Below are positions 16,843 to 23,811 of a stretch of 64,000 nt of DNA, piece by piece. Within the stretch, counting starts at the first letter, position 1; every line of letters starts with the position of its first letter. The notes below the pieces were generated by a model. It was not told the origin of the DNA and did no database searches. It saw only the letters and a program-made list of their open reading frames with translations. A program made the translations under genes and the position numbers. The DNA lies in assembly GCA_964592645.1 (NCBI GenBank), contig CAZQFV010000001.1, positions 124,001-188,000 of the forward strand, in the 5' to 3' direction. The DNA comes from CAZQFV01 sp964592645. GTDB taxonomy: Bacteria; Chloroflexota; Chloroflexia; DTKN01.

Positions 16843-16870
16843 TGACAAAACCGGTATGGGAAAGTATCCT
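16843..16870 (+). promoter_or_regulatory. Promoter for the Tad pilin-like genes
   Basis: TTGACA (16843-16848), 16 bp, then TATCCT (16865-16870), 42 bp before the first TadE-like gene. Confidence 0.6.
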
Positions 16871-16912
16871 ATCTAAAACGGCCCATTTGAGCGCCGCAGT
16901 GAGGGTATAATC

Positions 16913-17371
16913 ATGGGGACGAAGATAAAGGAAAAGACCCGCGCCCAGAGCATGGTCGAGATGGCCTTGATCCTGCCGGTGCTGCTGCTGATCCTCTTTG
17001 GTCTGATCGAGTTCGGACGGGCTCTCTTTATCTACACGGTGGTCTCCAATGCCGCCCGCGAGGGCGCTCGCCAGGGGCTCGTCGCGCCGGCCGACACGCA
17101 GATGATCAAGAAGGCGGCCTACAGCCGCGTGATGCTGGTTCCCACGCCCACCCTGGGGATCACCATCACCTATGACACCGGCATGTTGAATTCGCCCATC
17201 CCCGTGGACCAGGTCGTCAGCGGCCAGAGCCGCGTCGTCGTCCAGGTCGGCTACCGCTTCCGCATGATCACGCCGATCATCTCGGCCATCTTCCCGCCGG
17301 TCAGAATCAGCTTCTTCTCGGCGCGGACCGTCTCGCCCGGCGCGCGGGCCCACAAGCCGCCCGCGCCATAG
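16913..17371 (+). CDS. TadE-like pilus assembly protein
   Basis: A 152-residue protein with the TadE signature: a short basic N-terminus, then RAQSMVEMALILPVLLLILFG and IEFGRALFIYTVVSNAAREG. The E of MVEMALILP corresponds to the conserved Glu of prepilin-type signals cleaved by a prepilin peptidase. The rest is an exported globular tail. It is first of three adjacent Tad-type genes. No CpaF ATPase, TadB/C or secretin is nearby, so the assembly machinery must be elsewhere. Confidence 0.85.
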   Translation: MGTKIKEKTRAQSMVEMALILPVLLLILFGLIEFGRALFIYTVVSNAAREGARQGLVAPADTQMIKKAAYSRVMLVPTPTLGITITYDTGMLNSPIPVDQVVSGQSRVVVQVGYRFRMITPIISAIFPPVRISFFSARTVSPGARAHKPPAP

Positions 17372-17385
17372 GGGGGAGGAATACG

Positions 17386-17853
17386 ATGCCTGCTCGATGC
17401 CTTTTCCACAGACCGAGCCGCCGCACCTGGCCGCGCTCTCGCGGCCAGGCCGTGGTCGAGTTTGCCCTGGTGATGGTCTTTTTCCTGGTCTTTATGCTGG
17501 CCGTGATCGACCTGGGGCGGGCCTTTTTTACCGCCGTCGGGCTGGAGAACGCCGCCGCCGAGGGCGCCCTCTACGGCATGGCCAACCCCACCTGCGAGAC
17601 CAGCGCCGACGGCAGCAACTGCGCCGACCCCAACAACATCGAGTACCGGATCAAGCACGAGTCGGAGAATATCATGCTGAACCCGGCCCTGATCCAGTTC
17701 GACGTCAAGCCCGACAACTATGCGAACCGCGTGCCGGGGTCGATGCTCGGGATCACGGTGACCTATCCTTTCCGTCCGATCATCCCGCTGCTGAGCACGT
17801 TCGGGGCCGATCCGCTTTGGTTGCGCCGGACCGCCTTTCAGTTGATCCCCTGA
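17386..17853 (+). CDS. TadE-like pilus assembly protein
   Basis: A 155-residue second TadE-type protein: a basic leader, then GQAVVEFALVMVFFLVFMLA and IDLGRAFFTAVGLENAAAEG. It follows the first copy by 14 bp with a GGAGGAA ribosome site. The two share only the N-terminal helix, so they are distinct minor pilin-like proteins. The tail holds a cysteine pair (CETSADGSNC). Confidence 0.85.
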   Translation: MPARCLFHRPSRRTWPRSRGQAVVEFALVMVFFLVFMLAVIDLGRAFFTAVGLENAAAEGALYGMANPTCETSADGSNCADPNNIEYRIKHESENIMLNPALIQFDVKPDNYANRVPGSMLGITVTYPFRPIIPLLSTFGADPLWLRRTAFQLIP

Positions 17854-17893
17854 GCCGAGCAGGAGTAGCCCCGCAAGGGCCGGAGGTGAAACG

Positions 17894-19393
17894 ATGTATG
17901 AGTTTGTCAGGTTCCGCAGTCGGGGACAGACGGTGGTGCTGGTGGCGCTGGCAGTCGTGGCCATCGTCGCCTTTGTCGCCCTGGCCATCGACGGGGGCAA
18001 CGCCTACGGCATCCGCCGCGACGCCCAGAGCGCGGCCGACGGCGCAGCCATCGCCGGCACTTGGGTGCTCGTCGAGTACAGCGGCGAGTCGCCCAAGACC
18101 GACGTCCTGCGCCGCATCAACACCTGGGCCCAGGCTAACGGCGTGGCCGACACCGACGGCGACCCCTCCAACGCCGTCAACGGCAACATCCTGGCCTGGT
18201 ACGTGCACTTTGACGGCAGCTACGTGATGATGAAGGACGCCGGCGGCAACGACGTGCCCTGGGAGATCCACGCCGGACTGGACGAGATCCCCTCCGGGGC
18301 CAAGGGCGTCGAGGTCCAGACGAGCATCACCAAGACCACCTTCTTCGCCCGGGCCATCGGCGTGAGCACGGTGGGAGCCCGGGCCCGCGCCACGGCCGTC
18401 TACACGCCCGACGGCGGCATCCTGCCCATCGCCGTGAACGAGTACTGGGCCGGCAGCCAGGGCAAATGCCCTTACGCGAACTGCGAGGAGCCCTACTCCT
18501 TCGTCCGCGACCCGAGCCAACTGCCGCCCTTTAGCACCGACGGCGGCGGCGGCTGGATTCGCAACTTTTGCGCCAACCCGTACAACAACTATACCTGCCA
18601 GGGGGCTTACGGCGGGTACGGCGAGAACTTTGGCAAGGCTTTTGCCATGTTGGGCGGGGACGCCAAGCCGAATCATGGGTCCACGGACCCGCGCAGCTTT
18701 GTCCACCTGGACTATCGCTACGACGCGATTGTCGAGGAAGGCGGCGACTGGCACTACCTGGCGGCCGACGACCAGTGGGTCCATTACGTCAAGCCCAACG
18801 GCAAGAAGGACGAGATGGCGGCGGTGATCCGCGCGGGCGGCTACAGCAAGGTGCCGATCCCCATCGCCGTACACGAACCGCCGCCGCTGTCGTTCATCGA
18901 CGGCTGGGCCTACTGCTGGGGCAATCCCAACGAGGGTAAATGTTTCAACTACCCCGCCGTGGGAATGGCCGCTCCTTACGGCGTGGTCCAGTCCCTCAGC
19001 GGTACGGACGCTGCCAAGATGGCCCAGGAGATGTACGACAACGGCCGCTACGTCGATGGACGCTTCGCCCCGGGCCAGCAAATCGTCATCATGGTCTATA
19101 ACGGCTTCTCCTCGCAGCAGTGGGGCAAAGGAGGGGTCAACAACGAAAAGGACGATGCCGCGGTCATCGTCGGCTACTTTGGGGCAATCATCGTCGGCTA
19201 CGGCAACGACTTTGACTCCAAATGCGAGACCAAATACCACCCCACCCCCGGGAACTGGACGAGCTACGTGCCCTGCATCTCGGGCAATGAGCAGACCGTC
19301 TACGGCCTGGCCTCGGGCGATGCGCCCCTGGTCATCGATCCGAGCCAGTTGATCAACAACTTTTTGCCGAAGAAGATCTACCTGATCAAGTAG
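17894..19393 (+). CDS. TadG-like protein with putative Flp pilus-assembly N-terminus
   Basis: A 499-residue protein starting with the Tad/TadG N-terminal segment (RGQTVVLVALAVVAIVAFVA, then AIDGGNAYGIRRDAQSAADG, whose AQSAADGAA is typical). The next ~120 residues continue in the usual pattern, and the C-terminal ~300 residues (cysteine-bearing, W/Y/G-rich) are exported and not recognised. There is no MIDAS-type von Willebrand domain. The TAG stop is already part of a heptamer repeat that continues downstream. Confidence 0.8.
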   Translation: MYEFVRFRSRGQTVVLVALAVVAIVAFVALAIDGGNAYGIRRDAQSAADGAAIAGTWVLVEYSGESPKTDVLRRINTWAQANGVADTDGDPSNAVNGNILAWYVHFDGSYVMMKDAGGNDVPWEIHAGLDEIPSGAKGVEVQTSITKTTFFARAIGVSTVGARARATAVYTPDGGILPIAVNEYWAGSQGKCPYANCEEPYSFVRDPSQLPPFSTDGGGGWIRNFCANPYNNYTCQGAYGGYGENFGKAFAMLGGDAKPNHGSTDPRSFVHLDYRYDAIVEEGGDWHYLAADDQWVHYVKPNGKKDEMAAVIRAGGYSKVPIPIAVHEPPPLSFIDGWAYCWGNPNEGKCFNYPAVGMAAPYGVVQSLSGTDAAKMAQEMYDNGRYVDGRFAPGQQIVIMVYNGFSSQQWGKGGVNNEKDDAAVIVGYFGAIIVGYGNDFDSKCETKYHPTPGNWTSYVPCISGNEQTVYGLASGDAPLVIDPSQLINNFLPKKIYLIK

Positions 19394-19447
19394 CAGGTGG
19401 CGAGTAGCAAGTGGCAAGTAGCAGTTTTTCCCTGCTACTTGCCACTT
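19391..19447. repeat. Heptamer repeats forming a perfect hairpin
   Basis: Tandem 7-mers (TAGCAGG, TGGCGAG, TAGCAAG, TGGCAAG) start in the stop codon of the TadG gene and turn into a perfect 16-bp inverted repeat (19409-19424 with 19432-19447) around a TTTTTCC loop. The right arm encodes the last residues and stop codon of the convergent M20 gene. It may also serve as a terminator for both. Confidence 0.75.
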
Positions 19448-20628
19448 GATTCGGCCAAGTAACGCCAGGCACACCCCGCTAGGATGGCTGCTCCCTGCGG
19501 CAGGCAGCGCTCGTCGATGTCGAAGCGCGGGTGGTGATGGGTGCGGGCGTCGCCGGGGATGGCCCCGCCAAGCCAGGCAAAGGCCCCGCCGCGCCGGGCG
19601 GCCTGGATCAACATGGAGAAATCCTCCGACCCGGTCTCCAGGTGGGCCTCCCCCCCTTCTCCCCCCAGGACCTCGTGGGCGGCCTGGCGCAGGATCTCGA
19701 CCATCTCCGGGGCGTTCTCCAGGATGGGATAGCCCTCCTCGATCTTTAGGGTGGGTTTGCCGCCCAGCGCCTCGGCCAGGGCAAAGGCCCGCTGCACCTC
19801 GGCCCACAGGGTCCGGCGCACCTCCGGGGAAAAGGAGCGGATCGTGCCGGTGAGCGCGACCTCGCCGGGGATGACATTGTTCGCCGTGCCCCCGTGAATC
19901 GAGCCGACGGTCACCACGCACGGCTCCACCGGCGAGATGCGCCGCGAGGGGATGGCGTAGAGGGCACCGAGGACCTGGGCGGCAATGGCGATGGGGTCGA
20001 CCCCCTTGTGGGGGTAGGCCCCGTGGGCGGCGACGCCGTGGATCGTGCCGTCGAAGGGGTCGACGGCGGCCATGAAGGGGCCGGCGCGGGTGTGCAGCCG
20101 GCCGACCTCCAGGGTGGCGTCCACGTGCAGGCCGAAGACGGCCTCCACCCCCTCCATGGCCCCGTCCTCGATCATGCGCCGGGCGCCGCTCCGGCCCTCG
20201 GCGTCGCGGTTTTCCTCCGAGGGCTGAAAGAGAAAGCGCACCGTGCCCCGGGCGGGGGGCTCTGCGGCCAGGAGGGCCGCCGCCCCCAGGAGCCAGGCGG
20301 TGTGGGCGTCGTGCCCGCAGGCGTGCATCACGCCGGGGACGCAGGAGGCGTAGGGGACGTCGTTGGCCTCTTGGATGGGCAGCGCGTCCATGTCGGCGCG
20401 CAGGGCGACGATGGGCTCGCCGGCCCCGACCTCGCCGACCACCCCGGTGCGGCCGACGCCCGTGCGCCGGCGCACGCCCAGCCCTGCCAGCGCGTCGGCC
20501 ACGTAGCGGGCCGTCTGCTCCTCCTGGAAGTAGAGCTCGGGGTGCCGGTGCAGGTGGCGGCGCCAGGTGCGCAGCCGGTCTTGCAGGGCCAGGGCGCGAG
20601 AGAGCAGGGGGCTGAACACGTCGGGCAT
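19435..20628 (-). CDS. M20 family metallopeptidase/amidohydrolase
   Basis: A 397-residue zinc hydrolase of the M20D type (amidohydrolase, IAA-amino acid or N-acyl amino acid hydrolase-like). Motifs: HRHPEL, VALRADMDALPIQE, HACGHDAHTA, FQPSEE and GSEDFS. It acts on N-acylated amino acids or related peptides; the exact substrate is unknown. The start at 20628 has GGAG upstream and overlaps the fading end of a hicA remnant, so the gene appears to use a promoter (20823-20851) that once served that toxin. Confidence 0.9.
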   Translation of the reverse strand: MPDVFSPLLSRALALQDRLRTWRRHLHRHPELYFQEEQTARYVADALAGLGVRRRTGVGRTGVVGEVGAGEPIVALRADMDALPIQEANDVPYASCVPGVMHACGHDAHTAWLLGAAALLAAEPPARGTVRFLFQPSEENRDAEGRSGARRMIEDGAMEGVEAVFGLHVDATLEVGRLHTRAGPFMAAVDPFDGTIHGVAAHGAYPHKGVDPIAIAAQVLGALYAIPSRRISPVEPCVVTVGSIHGGTANNVIPGEVALTGTIRSFSPEVRRTLWAEVQRAFALAEALGGKPTLKIEEGYPILENAPEMVEILRQAAHEVLGGEGGEAHLETGSEDFSMLIQAARRGGAFAWLGGAIPGDARTHHHPRFDIDERCLPQGAAILAGCAWRYLAESSGK

Positions 20629-20630
20629 CG

Positions 20631-20822
20631 GAGCAACTCCAGGAACTCTTCTACTGTTAGGCCGGCATGGCGGATCCATACTCGAAGTGTACCAACTGAC
20701 AGTTCCTTGTGCTGCGGTATGGACAGGTTCACCCCGACACCGGGCTTGACCAAGACAACTATGAGCTGGCTTCTAGGCTCCTCGGCTGCCGCCCGTGCGA
20801 ACTACGAGCCCTTCTTTGTCAT
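20631..20822 (-). pseudogene. Decayed hicA toxin gene
   Basis: Minus-strand translation of 20631-20753 gives VKPGVGVNLSIPQHKEL followed by SVGTLRVWIRHAGLTVEEFLELL, which is the C-terminal half of a HicA mRNA-interferase toxin. The N-terminal half is lost: from an ATG at 20822 the frame reads MTKKGS and then meets TAG (20802-20804). The frame has no stop after LELL and runs into the M20 gene. No hicB antitoxin is present. Confidence 0.75.
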
Positions 20823-20851
20823 ATTGTACCGTATCGCCCTGGCGATGTCAA
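20823..20851 (-). promoter_or_regulatory. Consensus promoter ahead of the hicA remnant and M20 gene
   Basis: On the minus strand, TTGACA (20846-20851), 17 bp, then TACAAT (20823-20828). It lies over the stop codon of the solute-binding protein gene and 195 bp before the M20 start. Confidence 0.7.
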
Positions 20852-21654
20852 CGCGGCGATCGCACCCAGCGCTCTTCCAGCTCCTCCAGCGCCCCTTCCG
20901 CCCGCAGCCGGCCCAGGGCCCACCCCAGGCGCCGCTGCAGCCAGGCGGCCCGCCAGGCGACGACGGCGACGAACGATTCCTCCTGCACCGCCGGCTCCAG
21001 GACCACCAGGCCGGCCTCCCCTAAGGTCAGGGCGGAGATGCGGTCCACGATGGCCGCGTCCACCTCGCCGGCCACCAGGGCGGCCAGGGACTCCCCCGGC
21101 CCCATGTAGGTCTGCCGCCTTCCGATCCGGCCGGCCTCTTCCCAGGGGCGGGCCAGGGCATCGCCGGGTCCGCCCCACTCCACCCCCACCGCGCGCCCGG
21201 CCAGGTCCCCCGTCCCCCGAATGGGGCTGTCCTCCGGCACCACCAGCACCTGGCCGGCCTGGAAGTAGGGCGGCGTGCAGCGCTCCCGCCGACACAGCTC
21301 CGGGCTGTAGGGGTAGGAAGAGAGGATGAGGTCGATCTGCCCCCCGACCAGGGCATCGTAGAGGCCGTCGTAGGCCATGGGGACAAAGACAACCTGCAGG
21401 CCCAGCTCCCGGCCCAACGCCCGCGCCAGGTCGACATCGTAGCCGACGAGCTCTTGTCCTTGCATGGACTCAAAGGGCGGATAGGCCGGATCCAGCCCGA
21501 CACGCAGCGTCCCCGTCGCGGCGATACGCCGGCGCACGTCGTCGTCCACCCAGGAGGGCAGGAGGAGGGCCGCCAATAGCAGGAGCAAGACCAGGGCCCA
21601 GAGAAATTCGAATTTCGAAATCCGAATTTTGAATTTCACCTTCTCCTTCGTCAC
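20848..21654 (-). CDS. Amino-acid-type ABC transporter substrate-binding protein (family 3)
   Basis: A 268-residue periplasmic binding protein with one N-terminal membrane segment (signal anchor) and the family-3 solute-binding fold: GTLRVGLDPAYPPFES, LVGYDVDLARALGRELG, YDGLYDALVGGQIDLILSS, and DAAIVDRISAL. It starts with GTG overlapping the stop of the polyprenyl synthase (GTGA), so the two are translationally coupled. No permease or ATPase lies nearby. Residues ~6-17 are encoded by an AT-rich repeat that has entered the coding region. Confidence 0.85.
   Translation of the reverse strand: MTKEKVKFKIRISKFEFLWALVLLLLLAALLLPSWVDDDVRRRIAATGTLRVGLDPAYPPFESMQGQELVGYDVDLARALGRELGLQVVFVPMAYDGLYDALVGGQIDLILSSYPYSPELCRRERCTPPYFQAGQVLVVPEDSPIRGTGDLAGRAVGVEWGGPGDALARPWEEAGRIGRRQTYMGPGESLAALVAGEVDAAIVDRISALTLGEAGLVVLEPAVQEESFVAVVAWRAAWLQRRLGWALGRLRAEGALEELEERWVRSPR
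21603..21637 (-). repeat. AT-rich repeat inside the 5' coding region
   Basis: Thirty-five bp of alternating GAAATTC/GAATTTC blocks, the most AT-rich stretch near this gene, encode residues ~6-17 of the solute-binding protein (KFKIRISKFEF). It is related to the copy at 15711-15730. Confidence 0.6.
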
Positions 21655-22694
21655 CCCTGCCTCCCCACCAGCGCCGCGGCAACCTCGGCCAGCGTCTCCC
21701 GGACCGGGCCGGGGGGCAGGACGGCCAACGCGGACTGCGCCTCCTGATGGTAGCGGGCCGCTGCCCGCTCGACATAGGCGCGCGTCCCGGCGCGCTCCAG
21801 CACCGCCAGCACCGTGGCGACATCGCCGGGATCAACCGCGCCGCTTCCGCCATACACCTGCACCAGCGCCGCCCGGTCTGCGGGGGAGGAGTGGGCCAGG
21901 GCGTGAACCGCCGGCAGCCCCAGCTTACGCCCGTGAATATCGGCGGCGGCCGGCTTGCCGGTGCGGCTCTCCTCTCCCCACACCCCCAGGAGGTCGTCCT
22001 GCACCTGGAAGGCCAGGCCCAACGCGGCGCCGTAGGCGCGCAGGGCAGCGATCACCCCGTCCGGCGCGCCGCCGGCCAATGCCCCCAGGTGCACGGCCGC
22101 CTCCAGCAGCGCCGCCGTCTTGCGGGCCACCATCTCCGTGTAGTCGGACTCCGTCACGTCGAGCCGCCGCTCAAAGGCCAGGTCCAGGAACTGGCCCTCG
22201 CAGATGCGCAGGACGGCGCCATCGAGCAGCTCCACCGCCTGCAGGACGACGGACTCCCGGACGCCACGCCGTCCCAGCCGCAGGAGGGCGGTGCGCGCCA
22301 GGATAAAGAGGCCATCGCCGGCATTGATAGCCTGGGGGACCCCCCAGAGGCTCCAGACGGTCGGCCGGCCGCGCCGCAGGGGGCTGTGGTCCTCGATATC
22401 GTCGTGGACCAGGGTAAAGTTGTGCACCAACTCGACCGCCGCCGCGGCCGGCAGCGCCCGCTCCCAGGGGCCGGCGACCTCCGCCGCCAGGAGACAGAGC
22501 AGGGGCCGCAGCCGCTTCCCCGCCGGGCCGGCCACGGGCTGCCCCGACGCCTCCTGCCACCCCAGGTGGTAGGCCATCATCCCGTAGAACGGCGCCAGCG
22601 ACGGCGCGGCCGGCACCGCCAGGCAGTCCCGCATCTCTGCCTCGATCGCCTCCAGGCGGTCCCCCCAGCGCTCCAACCAGGTGTGGTGATCCAT
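21651..22694 (-). CDS. Polyprenyl (geranylgeranyl-type) diphosphate synthase
   Basis: A 347-residue trans-prenyltransferase. The first Asp-rich motif is DDIEDHSPLRRGRPTVW, the second is QDDLLGVWGEE, and GKRLRPLLCLLAAEV precedes them. It condenses isopentenyl diphosphate with allylic diphosphates to make C15-C20+ chains; chain length cannot be set from sequence alone. I start it at 22694 (MDHHTWLERWGDR); the open frame continues ~66 codons upstream, but that part is translated from a repeat element (…NHNGTEDMEPRRHEE…) and is not protein-like. Confidence 0.88.
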   Translation of the reverse strand: MDHHTWLERWGDRLEAIEAEMRDCLAVPAAPSLAPFYGMMAYHLGWQEASGQPVAGPAGKRLRPLLCLLAAEVAGPWERALPAAAAVELVHNFTLVHDDIEDHSPLRRGRPTVWSLWGVPQAINAGDGLFILARTALLRLGRRGVRESVVLQAVELLDGAVLRICEGQFLDLAFERRLDVTESDYTEMVARKTAALLEAAVHLGALAGGAPDGVIAALRAYGAALGLAFQVQDDLLGVWGEESRTGKPAAADIHGRKLGLPAVHALAHSSPADRAALVQVYGGSGAVDPGDVATVLAVLERAGTRAYVERAAARYHQEAQSALAVLPPGPVRETLAEVAAALVGRQG

Positions 22695-22717
22695 CGGCCT
22701 GACTCCACTCTTGGCCC

Positions 22718-22815
22718 ACCACAAAGACACCAGGAAGCGCTCTTGGACTATCGAAGATAAGGCACCCGCTTCTTCGTGTCTTCGTGGTTCCATGTCCTCC
22801 GTGCCGTTGTGGTTA
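22718..22815. repeat. Inverted ACCACAAAGACACC-type intergenic repeat
   Basis: The left arm ACCACAAAGACACCAGGAAG (from 22718) is matched by an inverted copy at 22767-22788 with three mismatches over 22 bp. A more decayed third copy lies at ~22791-22815. It belongs to a dispersed family also seen at 28709, 34789 and 53841. Confidence 0.7.
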
Positions 22816-22860
22816 TGAGATGGGATCGAGCGACGATGAGCATACCATAGTCCGGAGGTC

Positions 22861-23262
22861 TTGTCAAAAAGCTCGCGGAAAATTGTATACACTTTTCGAA
22901 AGCAGGGTTGTCCACATTTCCACAGCCCGCATGCGGTCCCCTGCCGCTAGTTGCCAAAGCCCCATGGGATGCCTACCGCTAGTAGTGTTTCCGGGGAAAA
23001 CGGAACGCTCGTTCGGTTACCGGATTGTGGATAACTCCCCCTCGGTTGTGGAAAAGCACCCTATTTTGGGGATAATTGGGTCTGGAGCAAGATTTTGTTT
23101 GGAATGACAGCGCGCCGGCGGCCCCTTTGCCCACCGCCTTCCCCCAGGCCGCAGCCGGGGAAAAGGGCTTTCTATTGCCCTGTTCGGCGAGAAATCCACA
23201 ATCCACAGCACTACTACTGTATACTATTATACATTCAATCATGGAGTATTTATGGGGAAAAA
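22861..23262. other. Candidate replication origin (oriC)
   Basis: A gene-free 400-bp stretch with seven DnaA-box-like nonamers: TTGTCCACA (22908), ATTTCCACA (22916), a perfect inverted box TGTGGATAA (23026), TGTGGAAAA (23047), TGGGGATAA (23067), AAATCCACA (23192) and CAATCCACA (23199). A markedly AT-rich tract (23211-23262, TATACTATTATACATT and following) abuts the last two, as expected of a duplex-unwinding element. Sampled lines to the left of it are mostly richer in C than G on the plus strand, and those well to the right are mostly richer in G, consistent with an origin. No dnaA or dnaN is in the window. Confidence 0.6.
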
Positions 23263-23287
23263 TCAACACATGCTCGAAGGAACCATG

Positions 23288-23316
23288 TTGCGGACACGAA
23301 AGGGTTGTAGTAAAAT
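23288..23316 (+). promoter_or_regulatory. Promoter for the superoxide reductase gene
   Basis: TTGCGG (23288-23293), 17 bp, TAAAAT (23311-23316), followed by a ~50-bp leader with a small hairpin (AGCGA/TCGCT) before the AGGAGG ribosome site at 23362-23367. Confidence 0.55.
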
Positions 23317-23372
23317 GCGTTCATCCCGGCATTGGGCCGGTTCCTAGCGATGGGTCGCTCCAGGAGGGTATG

Positions 23373-23771
23373 ATGAACACTTTTGGCGAACTGTTTCAGA
23401 CCGCGGATTGGAAGGCCGAGAAGCATGTCCCGGTGATCGACTGCCCCGATCATGTCAAGGCCGGCGAGTCCTTTGCCGTGACCCTGACGGTGGGCAAGGA
23501 GATCCCGCACCCCAACACGACCGAGCACCACATCCGCTGGGTGGCGCTCTTCTTCCGGGGGGAAGGGGACAAGTTCCCCTACGAGATCGGCCGCGCCGAG
23601 TTCACGGCCCACGGCGAGGCGGTCGCCGGCGCCAACCAGGGGCCGGCCTATACCCATCCCGCGGCCACCCTCTGGGTCAAGCTGAGCAAGCCGGGCGTCC
23701 TCTATGCGGCGTCGTACTGCAACATCCACGGCTTCTGGCAGGGCAGCCGGGGGATAGCCGTTGAAGGTTGA
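23373..23771 (+). CDS. Class II superoxide reductase (neelaredoxin-like)
   Basis: A 132-residue protein with the non-heme iron centre of superoxide reductases: EKHVPVIDCPD near the start, HPNTTEHHIRW, and a C-terminal YCNIHGFW supplying the axial Cys and a His ligand. The N-terminal rubredoxin-like domain of class I desulfoferrodoxins is absent. It reduces superoxide to peroxide without releasing oxygen, typical of anaerobes and microaerophiles. ATG 23373 is chosen over the adjacent ATG 23370 because it lies 5 bp after AGGAGG. Its last codons (AVEG and stop) are made by the heptamer repeat that follows. Confidence 0.92.
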   Translation: MNTFGELFQTADWKAEKHVPVIDCPDHVKAGESFAVTLTVGKEIPHPNTTEHHIRWVALFFRGEGDKFPYEIGRAEFTAHGEAVAGANQGPAYTHPAATLWVKLSKPGVLYAASYCNIHGFWQGSRGIAVEG

Positions 23772-23787
23772 AAGTTGCAGGTTGCCG
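23760..23787 (+). repeat. Heptamer array upstream of hdrA
   Basis: Four tandem heptamers GTTGAAG, GTTGAAA, GTTGCAG and GTTGCCG. It supplies the end of the superoxide reductase frame. The same unit, in the same orientation, recurs just after hdrA at 26363-26399. Confidence 0.75.
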
Positions 23788-23811
23788 GCCTAGAGACGTG
23801 AGGAGGTCCCC

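Noticed and set aside
16906..16911. TATAAT just before the first TadE-like gene
   Set aside because: It has no -35 at suitable spacing, and transcription from it would start inside the gene.
22695..22892. 66-residue extension of the polyprenyl synthase
   Set aside because: It is translated from an intergenic palindromic repeat, and the family N-terminus fits the start at 22694.
23076..23372. N-terminal extension of the superoxide reductase through the origin-like region
   Set aside because: The extra ~99 residues are low-complexity, cross the DnaA-box cluster, and a proper ribosome site and start lie at 23362-23375.
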